This document shows positions 9,179 to 17,603 of a stretch of 64,000 nucleotides of DNA, piece after piece. Every line of letters begins with the position of its first letter. Position 1 is the first letter of the stretch. Under the pieces are notes generated by a model that worked only from the letters and a program-made list of their open reading frames with translations, was not told the origin of the DNA and searched no databases. The position numbers were made by a program, and so were the translations under genes. Origin of the DNA: DATFVA01 sp963745945 (lineage in GTDB: Bacteria > Bacteroidota > Ignavibacteria > Ignavibacteriales > Ignavibacteriaceae); NCBI GenBank assembly GCA_963745945.1, contig CAVUZG010000004.1:930001-994000 (forward strand). Direction: 5' to 3'.

Positions 9179-10090
9179 ATGAAAAATAAGATTGCACATC
9201 TTGTGCTAATATCATTTTTAAGTATCGCGGCAAATTATGCACAGAGACCGGTTAAGGAAAATTTCATTACTTATCTGAATGCAGTTATTCCCCCGCCAGT
9301 AACCTGTATGGCTGCCTTTGATAAAATAAAATGCAATTTGGAAAACTGTTCTGCTGAAATCTTGTTTAAAGAGTTAACTGATAACTGCGAAGCTAAATTA
9401 ACAGCAATTAATACTCCTGATGGGACTAACAATGATATGATGAAAAAAATGCAGGACCCCGAATTTCAGAAGAAATTACAGAATATGAGCGATGAAGAGA
9501 AAATGAAATTTGGAATGGAGATGGCAAAACAATATCAATCTCAAAATAGCAGTTATGTGCCTGAAACTGAATCCGTTATGGCTGCACTTGAGGAATGCAA
9601 CAAAATCGATGAACGAACCGCTCAGGACTTACAAAACGTAAATCAATTAGTTGAAAAACAGGTTGCAATTCACAAAGAGTTTGAAGAACGCCAGCAAAAA
9701 ATAAATGATTGGCTGCAGGAAGAAATTGAAAAATTACCTTTGATCAAAACTCAGGTTGATTTAGCCAGACCTGACCCTGTTAAAGTAAAACAACTTCAAC
9801 TTCAGGCGGCAGATAAACATATAGCTGTAGAAAATGAATATCTAAAAATAATTGGACAGAATTGGAACGCGCAAATAACTGAAGATGTAAGGGACTTTTC
9901 CAAATTTGAAAACCTGCTGGCAAAAACTCATTATGGAGATGATGCACGAAATGCAGCAGACGTTCATCTTCTTGCTTCTCACCAGGCAATGATCTTAAAC
10001 AAAGTTCTTGAAGCAGCTTCAAAAAGTAAAGATGCATATGAAGATGCAGCTATTTATATTGCAGAAAAAATTAACCTGCAGAAACAATAG
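9179..10090 (+). CDS. Secreted protein of unknown function, helical
   Basis: I do not recognise this 303-residue protein. It has a signal peptide (residues 1-21, ending NYAQ). The mature part begins with a short region holding three cysteines (VTCMAAFDKIKCNLENCSAE, C41-C55 region, plus NCEAK) that could form disulfides. After residue 85 it is largely helical and charged (KKMQDPEFQKKLQNMSDEEK; then VEKQVAIHKEFEERQQKIND), consistent with coiled coil. It follows the OmpA-domain gene by 63 bp on the same strand, so both may belong to the envelope response controlled by the upstream two-component system; that is inference. Confidence 0.75.
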   Translation: MKNKIAHLVLISFLSIAANYAQRPVKENFITYLNAVIPPPVTCMAAFDKIKCNLENCSAEILFKELTDNCEAKLTAINTPDGTNNDMMKKMQDPEFQKKLQNMSDEEKMKFGMEMAKQYQSQNSSYVPETESVMAALEECNKIDERTAQDLQNVNQLVEKQVAIHKEFEERQQKINDWLQEEIEKLPLIKTQVDLARPDPVKVKQLQLQAADKHIAVENEYLKIIGQNWNAQITEDVRDFSKFENLLAKTHYGDDARNAADVHLLASHQAMILNKVLEAASKSKDAYEDAAIYIAEKINLQKQ

Positions 10091-10299
10091 ACTTCTTACA
10101 CCCGGTTTGTAATATAAATTTCCCAGCTAGATTAGGTAATCACGAAGTTGAAATTTCTTTCTATAATTAAATAACCCACTAAATTTTACTTCAATTTAAA
10201 TTCCATATTTATTCCCGCAGGAATTCTTGTAACCCAAATTTATATTAAGTTATATAATCAAATAACTATTTTATTTCGATTAATTATATTTTTAACTAA

Positions 10300-11310
10300 A
10301 TGAGTTTAAGATACCAGGTATTAGGCAAACCCGGCTGGGACAATGGTTTGATGGTCTGGATTAACAGTGGAACAAAGGTTTACCGTCTCCTTTTCGATTG
10401 CGGTGAAAATATCCTGAGGGATATAAATCAACATGATATCAAATCCATCGATTATCTCTTCCTTTCTCATCTGCATATAGATCACCTGGCAGGGTTTGAT
10501 TACTTCTTCCGGAGAAATTATGACAGGGAGAAAAAACCAATTCACATTTACGGACCTGCAGATACGGTTGAATTGATTCACAACCGATTGCGCGGCTTTA
10601 AGTGGAACCTGGTAAAGGATGTCCCCGGTCTGTGGTATGTTACAGAGATGGATGAAAAAAAATCATCAACATTCTTATTTAAAACATCCGATGGGTACAC
10701 AGTCAAAATCCCCGTTGAAAATAAATCATTCAAAAATATAATTGTCGATACACCTGACTTTTCTGTTCACGTAACATTTCTTAATCATATAATTCCGTCT
10801 GCAGCTTATTTTGTTAAAGAAAAACCTTCTTTGAAAATAAATAAAGAAGCATTGTTGAATACCGGGATCTCCCCGGGACCGTGGCTGGAAAAGGTAAGAA
10901 GCCTTTCAGGCAATTCTACAGAAGAAATTTTTATCGACGATAAATCTTATAAATTAAAGACATTAAAAGAAAAGCTTCTTGAGAGAAAGGAAGGAGAAAG
11001 TATAGGATACCTTACAGATTTTATCTACGGGAAAGAAACATCTGATAAAATCAAAAAAGTTTTTAAAAATTGTGATGTAATGATTTGCGAAAGTCAGTAT
11101 CAGTCTTCTGAAAATAAATTTGCTAAAAGGAACCATCATTTAACTGCAAAACAAGCTGCCAGGCTTGCAAAAGCCGCAAATGCAAAAAAACTTTTCCTTT
11201 TTCATATTTCAGACAGGTACAAAATAAAACAGTATTCTTCATTACTAAATGAAGCCCGCGAAATTTTTAAGAACACTTACCTTCCTAATGAATGGAAAAT
11301 AAGATTTTAA
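10300..11310 (+). CDS. Metallo-beta-lactamase-fold hydrolase, RNase Z-like
   Basis: The 336-residue protein carries the metal-binding motif HLHIDH (in YLFLSHLHIDHLAGFDYFF) typical of ribonuclease Z-type enzymes, an upstream LLFDCGENILR strand, GYLTDF with a metal-bridging Asp, and a C-terminal NHHLTAKQAARLAKAANAKK ... LFHIS segment with the last His ligand. RNase Z trims 3' ends of tRNA precursors. This protein lacks an obvious flexible exosite arm and is divergent, so it may be an RNase Z paralogue acting on another phosphodiester. It is convergent with the next gene, with a 4-bp overlap of the two ends. Confidence 0.85.
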   Translation: MSLRYQVLGKPGWDNGLMVWINSGTKVYRLLFDCGENILRDINQHDIKSIDYLFLSHLHIDHLAGFDYFFRRNYDREKKPIHIYGPADTVELIHNRLRGFKWNLVKDVPGLWYVTEMDEKKSSTFLFKTSDGYTVKIPVENKSFKNIIVDTPDFSVHVTFLNHIIPSAAYFVKEKPSLKINKEALLNTGISPGPWLEKVRSLSGNSTEEIFIDDKSYKLKTLKEKLLERKEGESIGYLTDFIYGKETSDKIKKVFKNCDVMICESQYQSSENKFAKRNHHLTAKQAARLAKAANAKKLFLFHISDRYKIKQYSSLLNEAREIFKNTYLPNEWKIRF

Positions 11311-11840
11311 CTTGCGGCAATGCCTGCAGGGTTATAGCATACTACTATCTTAGAACTGGCATTTGCAAGTACATTTGATGTAACATACTTTAAATCCGGT
11401 TCATCTGATTGTATCCGGGTAACCTGTATATATGGTGCCCGTCCGCTTAATGCATCCTGCAGATTATCTTTATAAAATATTTTTATTTTATTATCCCAAT
11501 GCCAACCGGGATATTCTGTCATTAAATCTTTATAAAAACCTATAATTTTTTCTGCAGGTTTATCACATATCATTGTTATAGTTGCAAACTTAGGCTTTTG
11601 GGTTTCATCCACGCTTGCAGTTTCTTGTGAAGTAGCAACTATTTTAGCACCAGGATAAGCAGGCAACTCAACCATATTCTTATCAGGGGTATTTAACTTC
11701 ATGTTTTCATAGCTGATTGCATCTCCATCCGGCATATCCTGTCTTAGATTTGCCCAGGGGGCATATGCCTCCTGTCCATAAGACACAAAGCTTAATAATG
11801 ATACAGCTACAATCAAAAAAATTAAATTTATTGATTTCAT
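11307..11840 (-). CDS. Secreted protein of unknown function
   Basis: No family is recognised with confidence. The 177-residue protein has a signal peptide (residues 1-22, ending VSYGQ). The mature part contains an alpha/beta region with VELPAYPGAKIVATS, a Thr-rich strand, EKIIGFYKDLMTEYPGWHWDN and AYIQVTRI-like strands; this 'pad + helix FYK + strand' pattern resembles small exported proteins that process or bind at the envelope, but nothing specific can be claimed. The ATG at 11840 is preceded by AAAAAGGTGTGTAA, a fair ribosome site. The gene end overlaps the convergent hydrolase by 4 bp. Confidence 0.75.
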   Translation of the reverse strand: MKSINLIFLIVAVSLLSFVSYGQEAYAPWANLRQDMPDGDAISYENMKLNTPDKNMVELPAYPGAKIVATSQETASVDETQKPKFATITMICDKPAEKIIGFYKDLMTEYPGWHWDNKIKIFYKDNLQDALSGRAPYIQVTRIQSDEPDLKYVTSNVLANASSKIVVCYNPAGIAAS

Positions 11841-11961
11841 TTACACACCTTTTTGTTAACTAAAAATTTCAGGAATTTATTCGCTTTACATTTGAAAAAT
11901 AATTTTTTTAACATAAGACATTGGTGTTGTATATTTCATTTCAAAAAAACAGGATTTAATC

Positions 11962-12711
11962 GTGTCTGATATCACCTCAATTATAATTTTGTTTGTAATC
12001 GCATTCATCTCAGGATTCATTAATGTTGGAGCAGGCGGTGGCTCTTCTCTTACTTTGCCAATGCTCATTTTCCTTGGTCTTGATTCTGCCCTTGCAAATG
12101 GGACAAACCGGGTAGGTATTTTGATGCAGAACATAGCTGCTATTTATTCTTTTAAACAGTCAAAGTTCAGCCAGTTTAAATTGAGCCTAAAACTCTCACT
12201 TCTTACTCTGCCGGGAGCAATTGCCGGAGCTTTTCTTGCTGTGAAGCTAAATGATGATTTGTTTCAGAAGATACTTGGCGTAGTTATGATCGGAATAATA
12301 ATTTCTATGTTTTTACCAAAAGCAAAAAATACAAAAGACGGGGAAGGTAACCAGAAAATAACATGGTCTGTTTATATTTCAATGTTTTGTATCGGGTTTT
12401 ACGGTGGATTTTTACAAGTTGGAGTTGGTTTTATGATAATGGCTTCTCTTCAGCACCTGATGAAGCTCAATCTGGTTTACGTTAATATGCACAAGGTTTT
12501 TATTGTTCTGGTTTTTACACTTCCGGCGCTTCTTATTTTTGCTTTCACAGGAAATGTAAACTGGTTTTGGGGAATCGTACTTGGTGCAGGAACAGCAATG
12601 GGAGGATGGTGGTCTGCCAAACTTTCTGTTAAAAAAGGTGAGAAGCTTATAAAAGTAATTCTTGTTGTTGCAATTTTTATAATGGCATTAAAGCTTCTAA
12701 ACTTATTCTGA
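11962..12711 (+). CDS. TSUP (TauE/SafE) family membrane permease
   Basis: The 249-residue protein starts at a GTG with AGGATT upstream. It is strongly hydrophobic with about seven or eight membrane segments. The N-terminal GFINVGAGGGSSLTLPML and the second-half YGGFLQVGVGFMIM are the paired repeat signatures of the TauE/SafE family, and GTNRVGILMQN is also typical. Family members export or take up sulfite, sulfoacetate, taurine-related anions and other small organosulfur compounds across the inner membrane. The substrate here is not indicated by neighbours, which encode a methyltransferase (78 bp downstream) and an unknown secreted protein. Confidence 0.92.
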   Translation: MSDITSIIILFVIAFISGFINVGAGGGSSLTLPMLIFLGLDSALANGTNRVGILMQNIAAIYSFKQSKFSQFKLSLKLSLLTLPGAIAGAFLAVKLNDDLFQKILGVVMIGIIISMFLPKAKNTKDGEGNQKITWSVYISMFCIGFYGGFLQVGVGFMIMASLQHLMKLNLVYVNMHKVFIVLVFTLPALLIFAFTGNVNWFWGIVLGAGTAMGGWWSAKLSVKKGEKLIKVILVVAIFIMALKLLNLF

Positions 12712-12788
12712 TTAATGATAGGAAAGAATTTCATTCTTCAAAGGTTACTGACTTGTTGAATTGATATTCATTATTAATAAAATTCAAA

Positions 12789-13424
12789 ATGATAAAAGAA
12801 AACAAAGAACATTGGTACGATGGATGGTTTTATGATAAGCTAATAGCACCTAATCAGGACAGATTATTCGCTCAAATAATAAATCTGATTGAGCCCGACT
12901 CTAAAATTCTTGATGTTGGCTGCGGAACCGGCCGTTTCTCCTTTTCAGTCAGCAGTAAATGCAAAGTAGTTCAGGGTATTGATCTATCAGAAAGAAATAT
13001 TGCCAGGGCAAATCTCACACTTTCTAACAATCCAAATAATAAAATTTCATTTCAGCATAACACAGTCAGAGATATTATTTCAGATAACATTGAACATTTT
13101 GACTATGCTGTAATTACCTATGTAATTCATGAAGTAAATCCGGAGGAAAGAGAAGAACTTCTAAAAGATATTGCACAGGTCGCAAATAAGATTATTGTTG
13201 GTGATTATCTTTTTCCAAGACCCGTAGGGTTTTGGAGTATTTTAAACGAAGTTGTTGAGTTCGCAGCTGGAACGGAACATTACAAAAATTTTAAATCATA
13301 TCTTACCGGACATGGAATTTCAGGACTGGTGGAGAGAACCGGTCTCAAAGTTGTGAAAGAAATAAAGAACGCTCCTTATACATCCCAGATTGTTGTGCTG
13401 GAAAAATCTTCATATTCATCCTGA
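12789..13424 (+). CDS. Class I SAM-dependent methyltransferase
   Basis: The 211-residue protein shows the SAM-binding motif I ILDVGCGTGRFSFSV (about residues 38-52), the acidic end of strand 2 in VVQGIDLSERNI, and motif HFDYAVITYVIHEV of strand 4. Length and motifs fit small-molecule methyltransferases of the Methyltransf_11/25 type. The C-terminal half (VGDYLFPRPVGFWSILNEVVEF) may form the substrate pocket. It follows the TSUP permease by 78 bp, so the two may be co-transcribed, but no shared pathway is evident. Confidence 0.88.
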   Translation: MIKENKEHWYDGWFYDKLIAPNQDRLFAQIINLIEPDSKILDVGCGTGRFSFSVSSKCKVVQGIDLSERNIARANLTLSNNPNNKISFQHNTVRDIISDNIEHFDYAVITYVIHEVNPEEREELLKDIAQVANKIIVGDYLFPRPVGFWSILNEVVEFAAGTEHYKNFKSYLTGHGISGLVERTGLKVVKEIKNAPYTSQIVVLEKSSYSS

Positions 13425-13686
13425 ATTAAACACTACCCCCGATAATTAATATTGTAACAGTTTATTTCAAATAATCTTCCCTGGAACTAATGCGGCAATG
13501 GGATAGCTATTGTAATGAACTTATTTTTAAGACGGTCGAAAACTATTAATTGAACAACCAAACTGTACCCGGCAATTTTTCTATCAATATTGATCGAAGT
13601 GTTCAGGATCATTCCAATTTAGTAAATAGTGGCAACTATTACATGGATTCATTATTTTGTTACCCAGAATTTATTGGGGAGAATTT

Positions 13687-13821
13687 ATGTTTAATGTTGC
13701 TTCTAAAATTTTATTTAAACGAGAAATCCCTGCACAAATAGATTTCCTGGAAGCATTCATTTCCTTACATTCTATTCTTTTCAATAAAATTCCTTCATTA
13801 ACAATTGATAGGGAAGGATAA
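13687..13821 (+). CDS. Possible small protein (44 residues) upstream of the multihaem cytochrome
   Basis: A 44-codon frame begins at an ATG with a strong ribosome site (GGGGAGAA, 13675-13682) and stops 5 bp before the cytochrome ATG. The peptide (MFNVASKILFKREIPAQIDF...) is amphipathic and has no known motif. The tight spacing suggests translation coupled to the cytochrome gene. It could also be a chance frame in the leader. The rest of 13425-13826 shows no other coding signal. Confidence 0.35.
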   Translation: MFNVASKILFKREIPAQIDFLEAFISLHSILFNKIPSLTIDREG

Positions 13822-13826
13822 TTCTT

Positions 13827-15185
13827 ATGAAAAGTAAAATAATCTATTGTATTTCGTTCGTCGTTATATTTCTGTTAAGCTCTATTTCAATGGCACAAAC
13901 CAAAGCCGGAGAAGAGGCACTTGGAACCAGATCGTATGATGATTACCAAAAACCTGAACTCTGCGGAACCTCTTGCCATAATGATTTCTATCAACAATGG
14001 AAACAAGCAATGATGTCTCAGGCTTACACTCATCATTGGGATGAAATTGAATACTTCAAACTTGCAATTCCGCACGCTGAAAAAGATCCGGTTGTTGCCG
14101 GAGTAAAAGCCGGCTGCAACGGTTGCCATGCACCAATTGCATTTCTCAGCGGTGACGTTCCACCGCAAAGACCAGAAAAAATGAGCCGTGCAAATGAATC
14201 AGTATCTTGCGATGTTTGCCATACCGTTACCGGTTTTGCAGGGGATACCCCATTTAATTTTAATTTCATATCTGAACCCGGTAATACAAAATATGGTCCC
14301 CGCAGCGCCGGTAATTCACCTGAACACGAAATCGCAAAGTCCGAATTCCTAACAACCGGAGATTTCTGCGGTACTTGTCATAATGAGAAAGATCCCTACG
14401 GAATCTGGGTAAAGTCCACTCATCTTGAATGGAAGGAAGGTCCTTATTCGAAGCAGGGTGTTCAATGCCAGGACTGTCATATGACCCACACAGAGGGATT
14501 CAGTGCTGCAATGGGTGAAAAGCATCCTGATGTTTGGCAGCATCTTTTCCATGGTGCACATGATCCCGGTAAAGTCAGAGGAACAATTGAGTTAAGAATT
14601 CACCCTGATATTAATGAAGCTGAGCCGGGAGATAAAGTTAAATTTACGGTTGTGTTATTTAATCAGAAAACCGGACATAAATTTCCAACTGGTTCTGTGG
14701 AAGACAGGATTGTCTGGATGCATATTGAAGCCGTCGACTCAAAAGGAAATATTTATCATCTCCCGGTTGATAAAAAAGGATTTGAAGGTGAAGAATACAC
14801 AATTGGCAGTAATGAGCTCGCTTACCAGGATATGGGTATTGCCCTGAATGATCCTAATTTTAAAGGTGTTCAAAGAGATGGGGTTCCGGTTGGAGATAGA
14901 ATTTTTAGAATGGCTTATTTTGATCCGCAAGGAAGGATGACTATACAGCAATGGAATACAAAATCATTAGGTGTTGACTACAGACTTGGTCCGAGGGAAA
15001 CAAAACTGGAAACTTGTTCATTTACCCTGCCTGATAATATTAATCCAGGACCACTTAAGGTAACTGCTGTTCTCAATTATCAGAGACTCGTTCAACCGGT
15101 AGCTGAATTTCTCGGGGTTCCTGAGGAAGAATATGCTATAATCAAGGTAAATGATCATTCAACTGAAATTGAGGTTTTACCTTAG
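13827..15185 (+). CDS. Multihaem c-type cytochrome (cytochrome c554-like)
   Basis: The 452-residue protein has a signal peptide (residues 1-23, ending SMAQ), so it acts in the periplasm or beyond. Four standard haem-binding motifs are seen: CNGCH (97-101), CDVCH (128-132), CGTCH (181-185) and CQDCH (214-218). A fifth, at residues 46-51, has three residues between the cysteines (CGTSCH). Extra histidines (HHWDE, HGAH, HLFHG) could be axial ligands. Residues 240-452 form a beta-rich domain without haem sites (KVKFTVVLFNQKTGHKFPTG). Such proteins carry electrons in respiratory or extracellular electron transfer chains. It probably forms an operon with the single-haem protein 57 bp downstream. 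Confidence 0.9.
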   Translation: MKSKIIYCISFVVIFLLSSISMAQTKAGEEALGTRSYDDYQKPELCGTSCHNDFYQQWKQAMMSQAYTHHWDEIEYFKLAIPHAEKDPVVAGVKAGCNGCHAPIAFLSGDVPPQRPEKMSRANESVSCDVCHTVTGFAGDTPFNFNFISEPGNTKYGPRSAGNSPEHEIAKSEFLTTGDFCGTCHNEKDPYGIWVKSTHLEWKEGPYSKQGVQCQDCHMTHTEGFSAAMGEKHPDVWQHLFHGAHDPGKVRGTIELRIHPDINEAEPGDKVKFTVVLFNQKTGHKFPTGSVEDRIVWMHIEAVDSKGNIYHLPVDKKGFEGEEYTIGSNELAYQDMGIALNDPNFKGVQRDGVPVGDRIFRMAYFDPQGRMTIQQWNTKSLGVDYRLGPRETKLETCSFTLPDNINPGPLKVTAVLNYQRLVQPVAEFLGVPEEEYAIIKVNDHSTEIEVLP

Positions 15186-15242
15186 CGGAAAATTTCCAAA
15201 GGAACTTTAAAATTCACGCAAATATTTAAGCGGGAGAATAAA

Positions 15243-16418
15243 ATGAAAAATGTATTTTTAACGTCGATATTTATTTTGATTTTAAGTGCTTTGTTTATTG
15301 AAACTTTTTCAATTCCTGCCTTCGCAAGAAAATATAATATGACCTGTAAAACCTGTCATTCCCCTTTTCCGAAGCTCAAAGCCTATGGAGAAGATTTCGC
15401 AGCTAATGGCTTTGTCTTAAAAGATAAAGATGCACCACGTTACTATGTAGAAACCGGTGATGATGATCTGACATTAATCCGTGATCTTCCCCTTGCTGTA
15501 AGAATTGAAGGCTATATTACTTATAACCAGGATAAATCAGCTCAAGCTGATTTTCGGGGTCCATCGGTATTAAAACTTTTATCTGGTGGTGCAATAACTA
15601 ACGGTATTTCATACTATGTTTACTATATTCTGGAAGAAGGTGAACCCGGTAAGATTGAGGATGCATTTCTTTTCTTTAATAATCTATTCGGTAGCGAACT
15701 GGATTTCTCTATTGGGCAGTTCCAGGTTTCTGACCCTCTATTCAAAAGAGAGTTAAGACTCACCCGTGAAGATTATCTTATTTATAAATCAAGACCTGGT
15801 TTATCAAACATTGACCTAACTTATGATAGGGGAATTATGCTTTCTTACGGGACACCTACCAATACAGATATCATTCTTGAAGTTGTAAACGGAAGCGGCA
15901 TTGGAACACCATTCATAAATGGCAATTTCGATAACGATAAGTACAAGAATTTATTTGGTAGAATATCACAAGAAATTGTTGAACAATTCAGAGTTGGAGT
16001 TTCAGGATATTATGGCAATGAATTGCTGGACAACACTGCTGATCTTAGCCAGGCAAAAAATGAAATATGGATGGCTGGAGGAGATGCGACAATTTCAGTG
16101 GATCCTTTTGAGTTGAATTTACAGTATATGATGAGAAACGATAATAATCCTTATGCTTTACAAATCGGTATTGAAGATATTAAAACTCAGGGTGGGTTCG
16201 CTGAACTAATCGTTAGACCAGAAGGTGACAATAGTAAACTTTACGGTGTAGCGGTTTTCAATTACATTGATTCTGATGATGATGCGCTTGATATCAAATC
16301 AGGGGCCTTATCTCTTGGGTATCTTCTGCGGAGGAATATTCGTATTACAAGCGAATATAATTACAATTTTACAGAAAAATACGGAACTATCGGGGTGGGT
16401 TTTGTAACTGCTTTCTAA
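15243..16418 (+). CDS. Outer-membrane protein with one N-terminal c-type haem site
   Basis: The 391-residue protein has a signal peptide and, just after it, one haem-binding motif (MTCKTCHSPFPKLKAYGEDF, CKTCH at 35-39). The rest is rich in alternating beta strands with aromatic girdle-like patterns (YYVYYILEEG, FRVGVSGYYGN, LNLQYMMRNDNN, SEYNYNFTEKYGTIGVGFVTAF) and ends in Phe, as outer-membrane barrels do. It looks like a porin-like barrel with an attached haem, a plausible electron conduit or receptor for the multihaem cytochrome upstream. The pairing is inferred from the operon; the barrel assignment from strand pattern and terminal Phe. Confidence 0.8.
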   Translation: MKNVFLTSIFILILSALFIETFSIPAFARKYNMTCKTCHSPFPKLKAYGEDFAANGFVLKDKDAPRYYVETGDDDLTLIRDLPLAVRIEGYITYNQDKSAQADFRGPSVLKLLSGGAITNGISYYVYYILEEGEPGKIEDAFLFFNNLFGSELDFSIGQFQVSDPLFKRELRLTREDYLIYKSRPGLSNIDLTYDRGIMLSYGTPTNTDIILEVVNGSGIGTPFINGNFDNDKYKNLFGRISQEIVEQFRVGVSGYYGNELLDNTADLSQAKNEIWMAGGDATISVDPFELNLQYMMRNDNNPYALQIGIEDIKTQGGFAELIVRPEGDNSKLYGVAVFNYIDSDDDALDIKSGALSLGYLLRRNIRITSEYNYNFTEKYGTIGVGFVTAF

Positions 16419-16442
16419 ACCAAAATCAATATTCATTTCTTG

Positions 16443-16468
16443 GACGGGCATATGCCCGTCTTTTTTTT
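16443..16468 (+). terminator. Strong intrinsic terminator after the cytochrome operon
   Basis: A perfect 18-nt palindrome GACGGGCATATGCCCGTC (16443-16460) forms a GC-rich stem and is followed by eight T residues. It lies 24 bp after the single-haem protein stop and ends the 13.7-16.4 kb operon. Confidence 0.92.
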
Positions 16469-16546
16469 GTGTGAATATTAATACACATCTTAGAATCTTT
16501 CCCTTCTTTTTACGAAATTGTTAGCGTAAAAGTAATCGGAGACAAA

Positions 16547-17374
16547 ATGGATTTAAACATTAACAGCAGGATAAAACTTAATAATGGAATAGAAATGCCT
16601 GTGTTCGGTTTGGGAACTTATAACATAAATGGTGAAAAAGCTGTTCAGGAAGCAGTTGGCTCAGCTTTGCAAAACGGATACAGACTAATTGACACAGCCC
16701 AGATGTATGGCAATGAAAAATATGTTGGTAAGGTAATCCGTGAAAGTGGCTTACCGAGAGAAGATATTTTTGTAACAACAAAACTTGATAATGATCAGCA
16801 CGGATTTGATAAAGCTAAAAAATCATTTTATGAAAGTTTGAACAGGATGGACATTGGCTACATAGACCTGTTTCTCATTCACTGGCCACTGGGAGGAGCT
16901 AGAATTAAAACCTGGAATGCGCTGGTTGAAATTTACAACCAGGGTGCAGCTAAAGCAATCGGGGTGAGTAATTACACGCGCAGACATCTTGAAGAAATAT
17001 TTGCTAATTCTGAAACCAAACCAGCGGTAAACCAGGTTGAATTCAATCCTTTTAATTTTCAGGATTATCTGCTTTCCTTCTGTGAAGGAAAGGGAATAAG
17101 AGTTGAGGGCTACACTCCCCTTTCAAGAGCCTATAAATTCAAAAATAAAATTGTGCAGGAAGTATCGCAAAAATATTCTAAAACTCCGGCACAGGTATTT
17201 TTAAGATGGGCACTTCAGCACAGCGTAATTCCAATTCCAAAATCTTCACACGAAGAAAGAATAAAAGAGAATGCAGCGATATTCGATTTTAATATTGAAT
17301 ATGAAGATATGAAAAAACTGAATTCCTTAAATGAAAATTACCGGCTTACAATGGACCCGCATTCAATTAAATAA
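16547..17374 (+). CDS. Aldo/keto reductase (first of two in window)
   Basis: The 275-residue protein is a typical NADPH-dependent aldo/keto reductase TIM barrel. Catalytic tetrad positions are present: Asp in LIDTAQMYG with Tyr two turns on, Lys in FVTTKLDN, and His in LIHWP. The NADPH-binding end IPIPKSSHEERIKEN is intact. It has its own ribosome site (ATCGGAGACAAA). A second, clearly related copy is at 34389-35210. Such enzymes reduce aldehydes and ketones in the cytoplasm; the substrate is unknown. Confidence 0.94.
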   Translation: MDLNINSRIKLNNGIEMPVFGLGTYNINGEKAVQEAVGSALQNGYRLIDTAQMYGNEKYVGKVIRESGLPREDIFVTTKLDNDQHGFDKAKKSFYESLNRMDIGYIDLFLIHWPLGGARIKTWNALVEIYNQGAAKAIGVSNYTRRHLEEIFANSETKPAVNQVEFNPFNFQDYLLSFCEGKGIRVEGYTPLSRAYKFKNKIVQEVSQKYSKTPAQVFLRWALQHSVIPIPKSSHEERIKENAAIFDFNIEYEDMKKLNSLNENYRLTMDPHSIK

Positions 17375-17603
17375 AGAGCAATTCTTTGCAATTCGACGGT
17401 AATATGTTTTGAATCCCGGTGTCTGACAGCAAAAAAAGTGGACAACTGTATTTCTCCATATTAAGACTTCGAATTACAACCAAAAGTAGATCGTAATTAG
17501 CTGCAATTTTAACAAAAATTAACGGTCCAAAACTATTGCTTGATGTCTTATTTCTGATTAATATTAGTTTGAATTAATATTTAACTATACAAGGAAACAA
17601 TAA

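Noticed and set aside
13550..13741. 63-codon plus-strand frame before the cytochrome
   Set aside because: No ribosome site, TTG start, no coding character; the 44-codon frame at 13687 with strong ribosome site is the better candidate in this leader.
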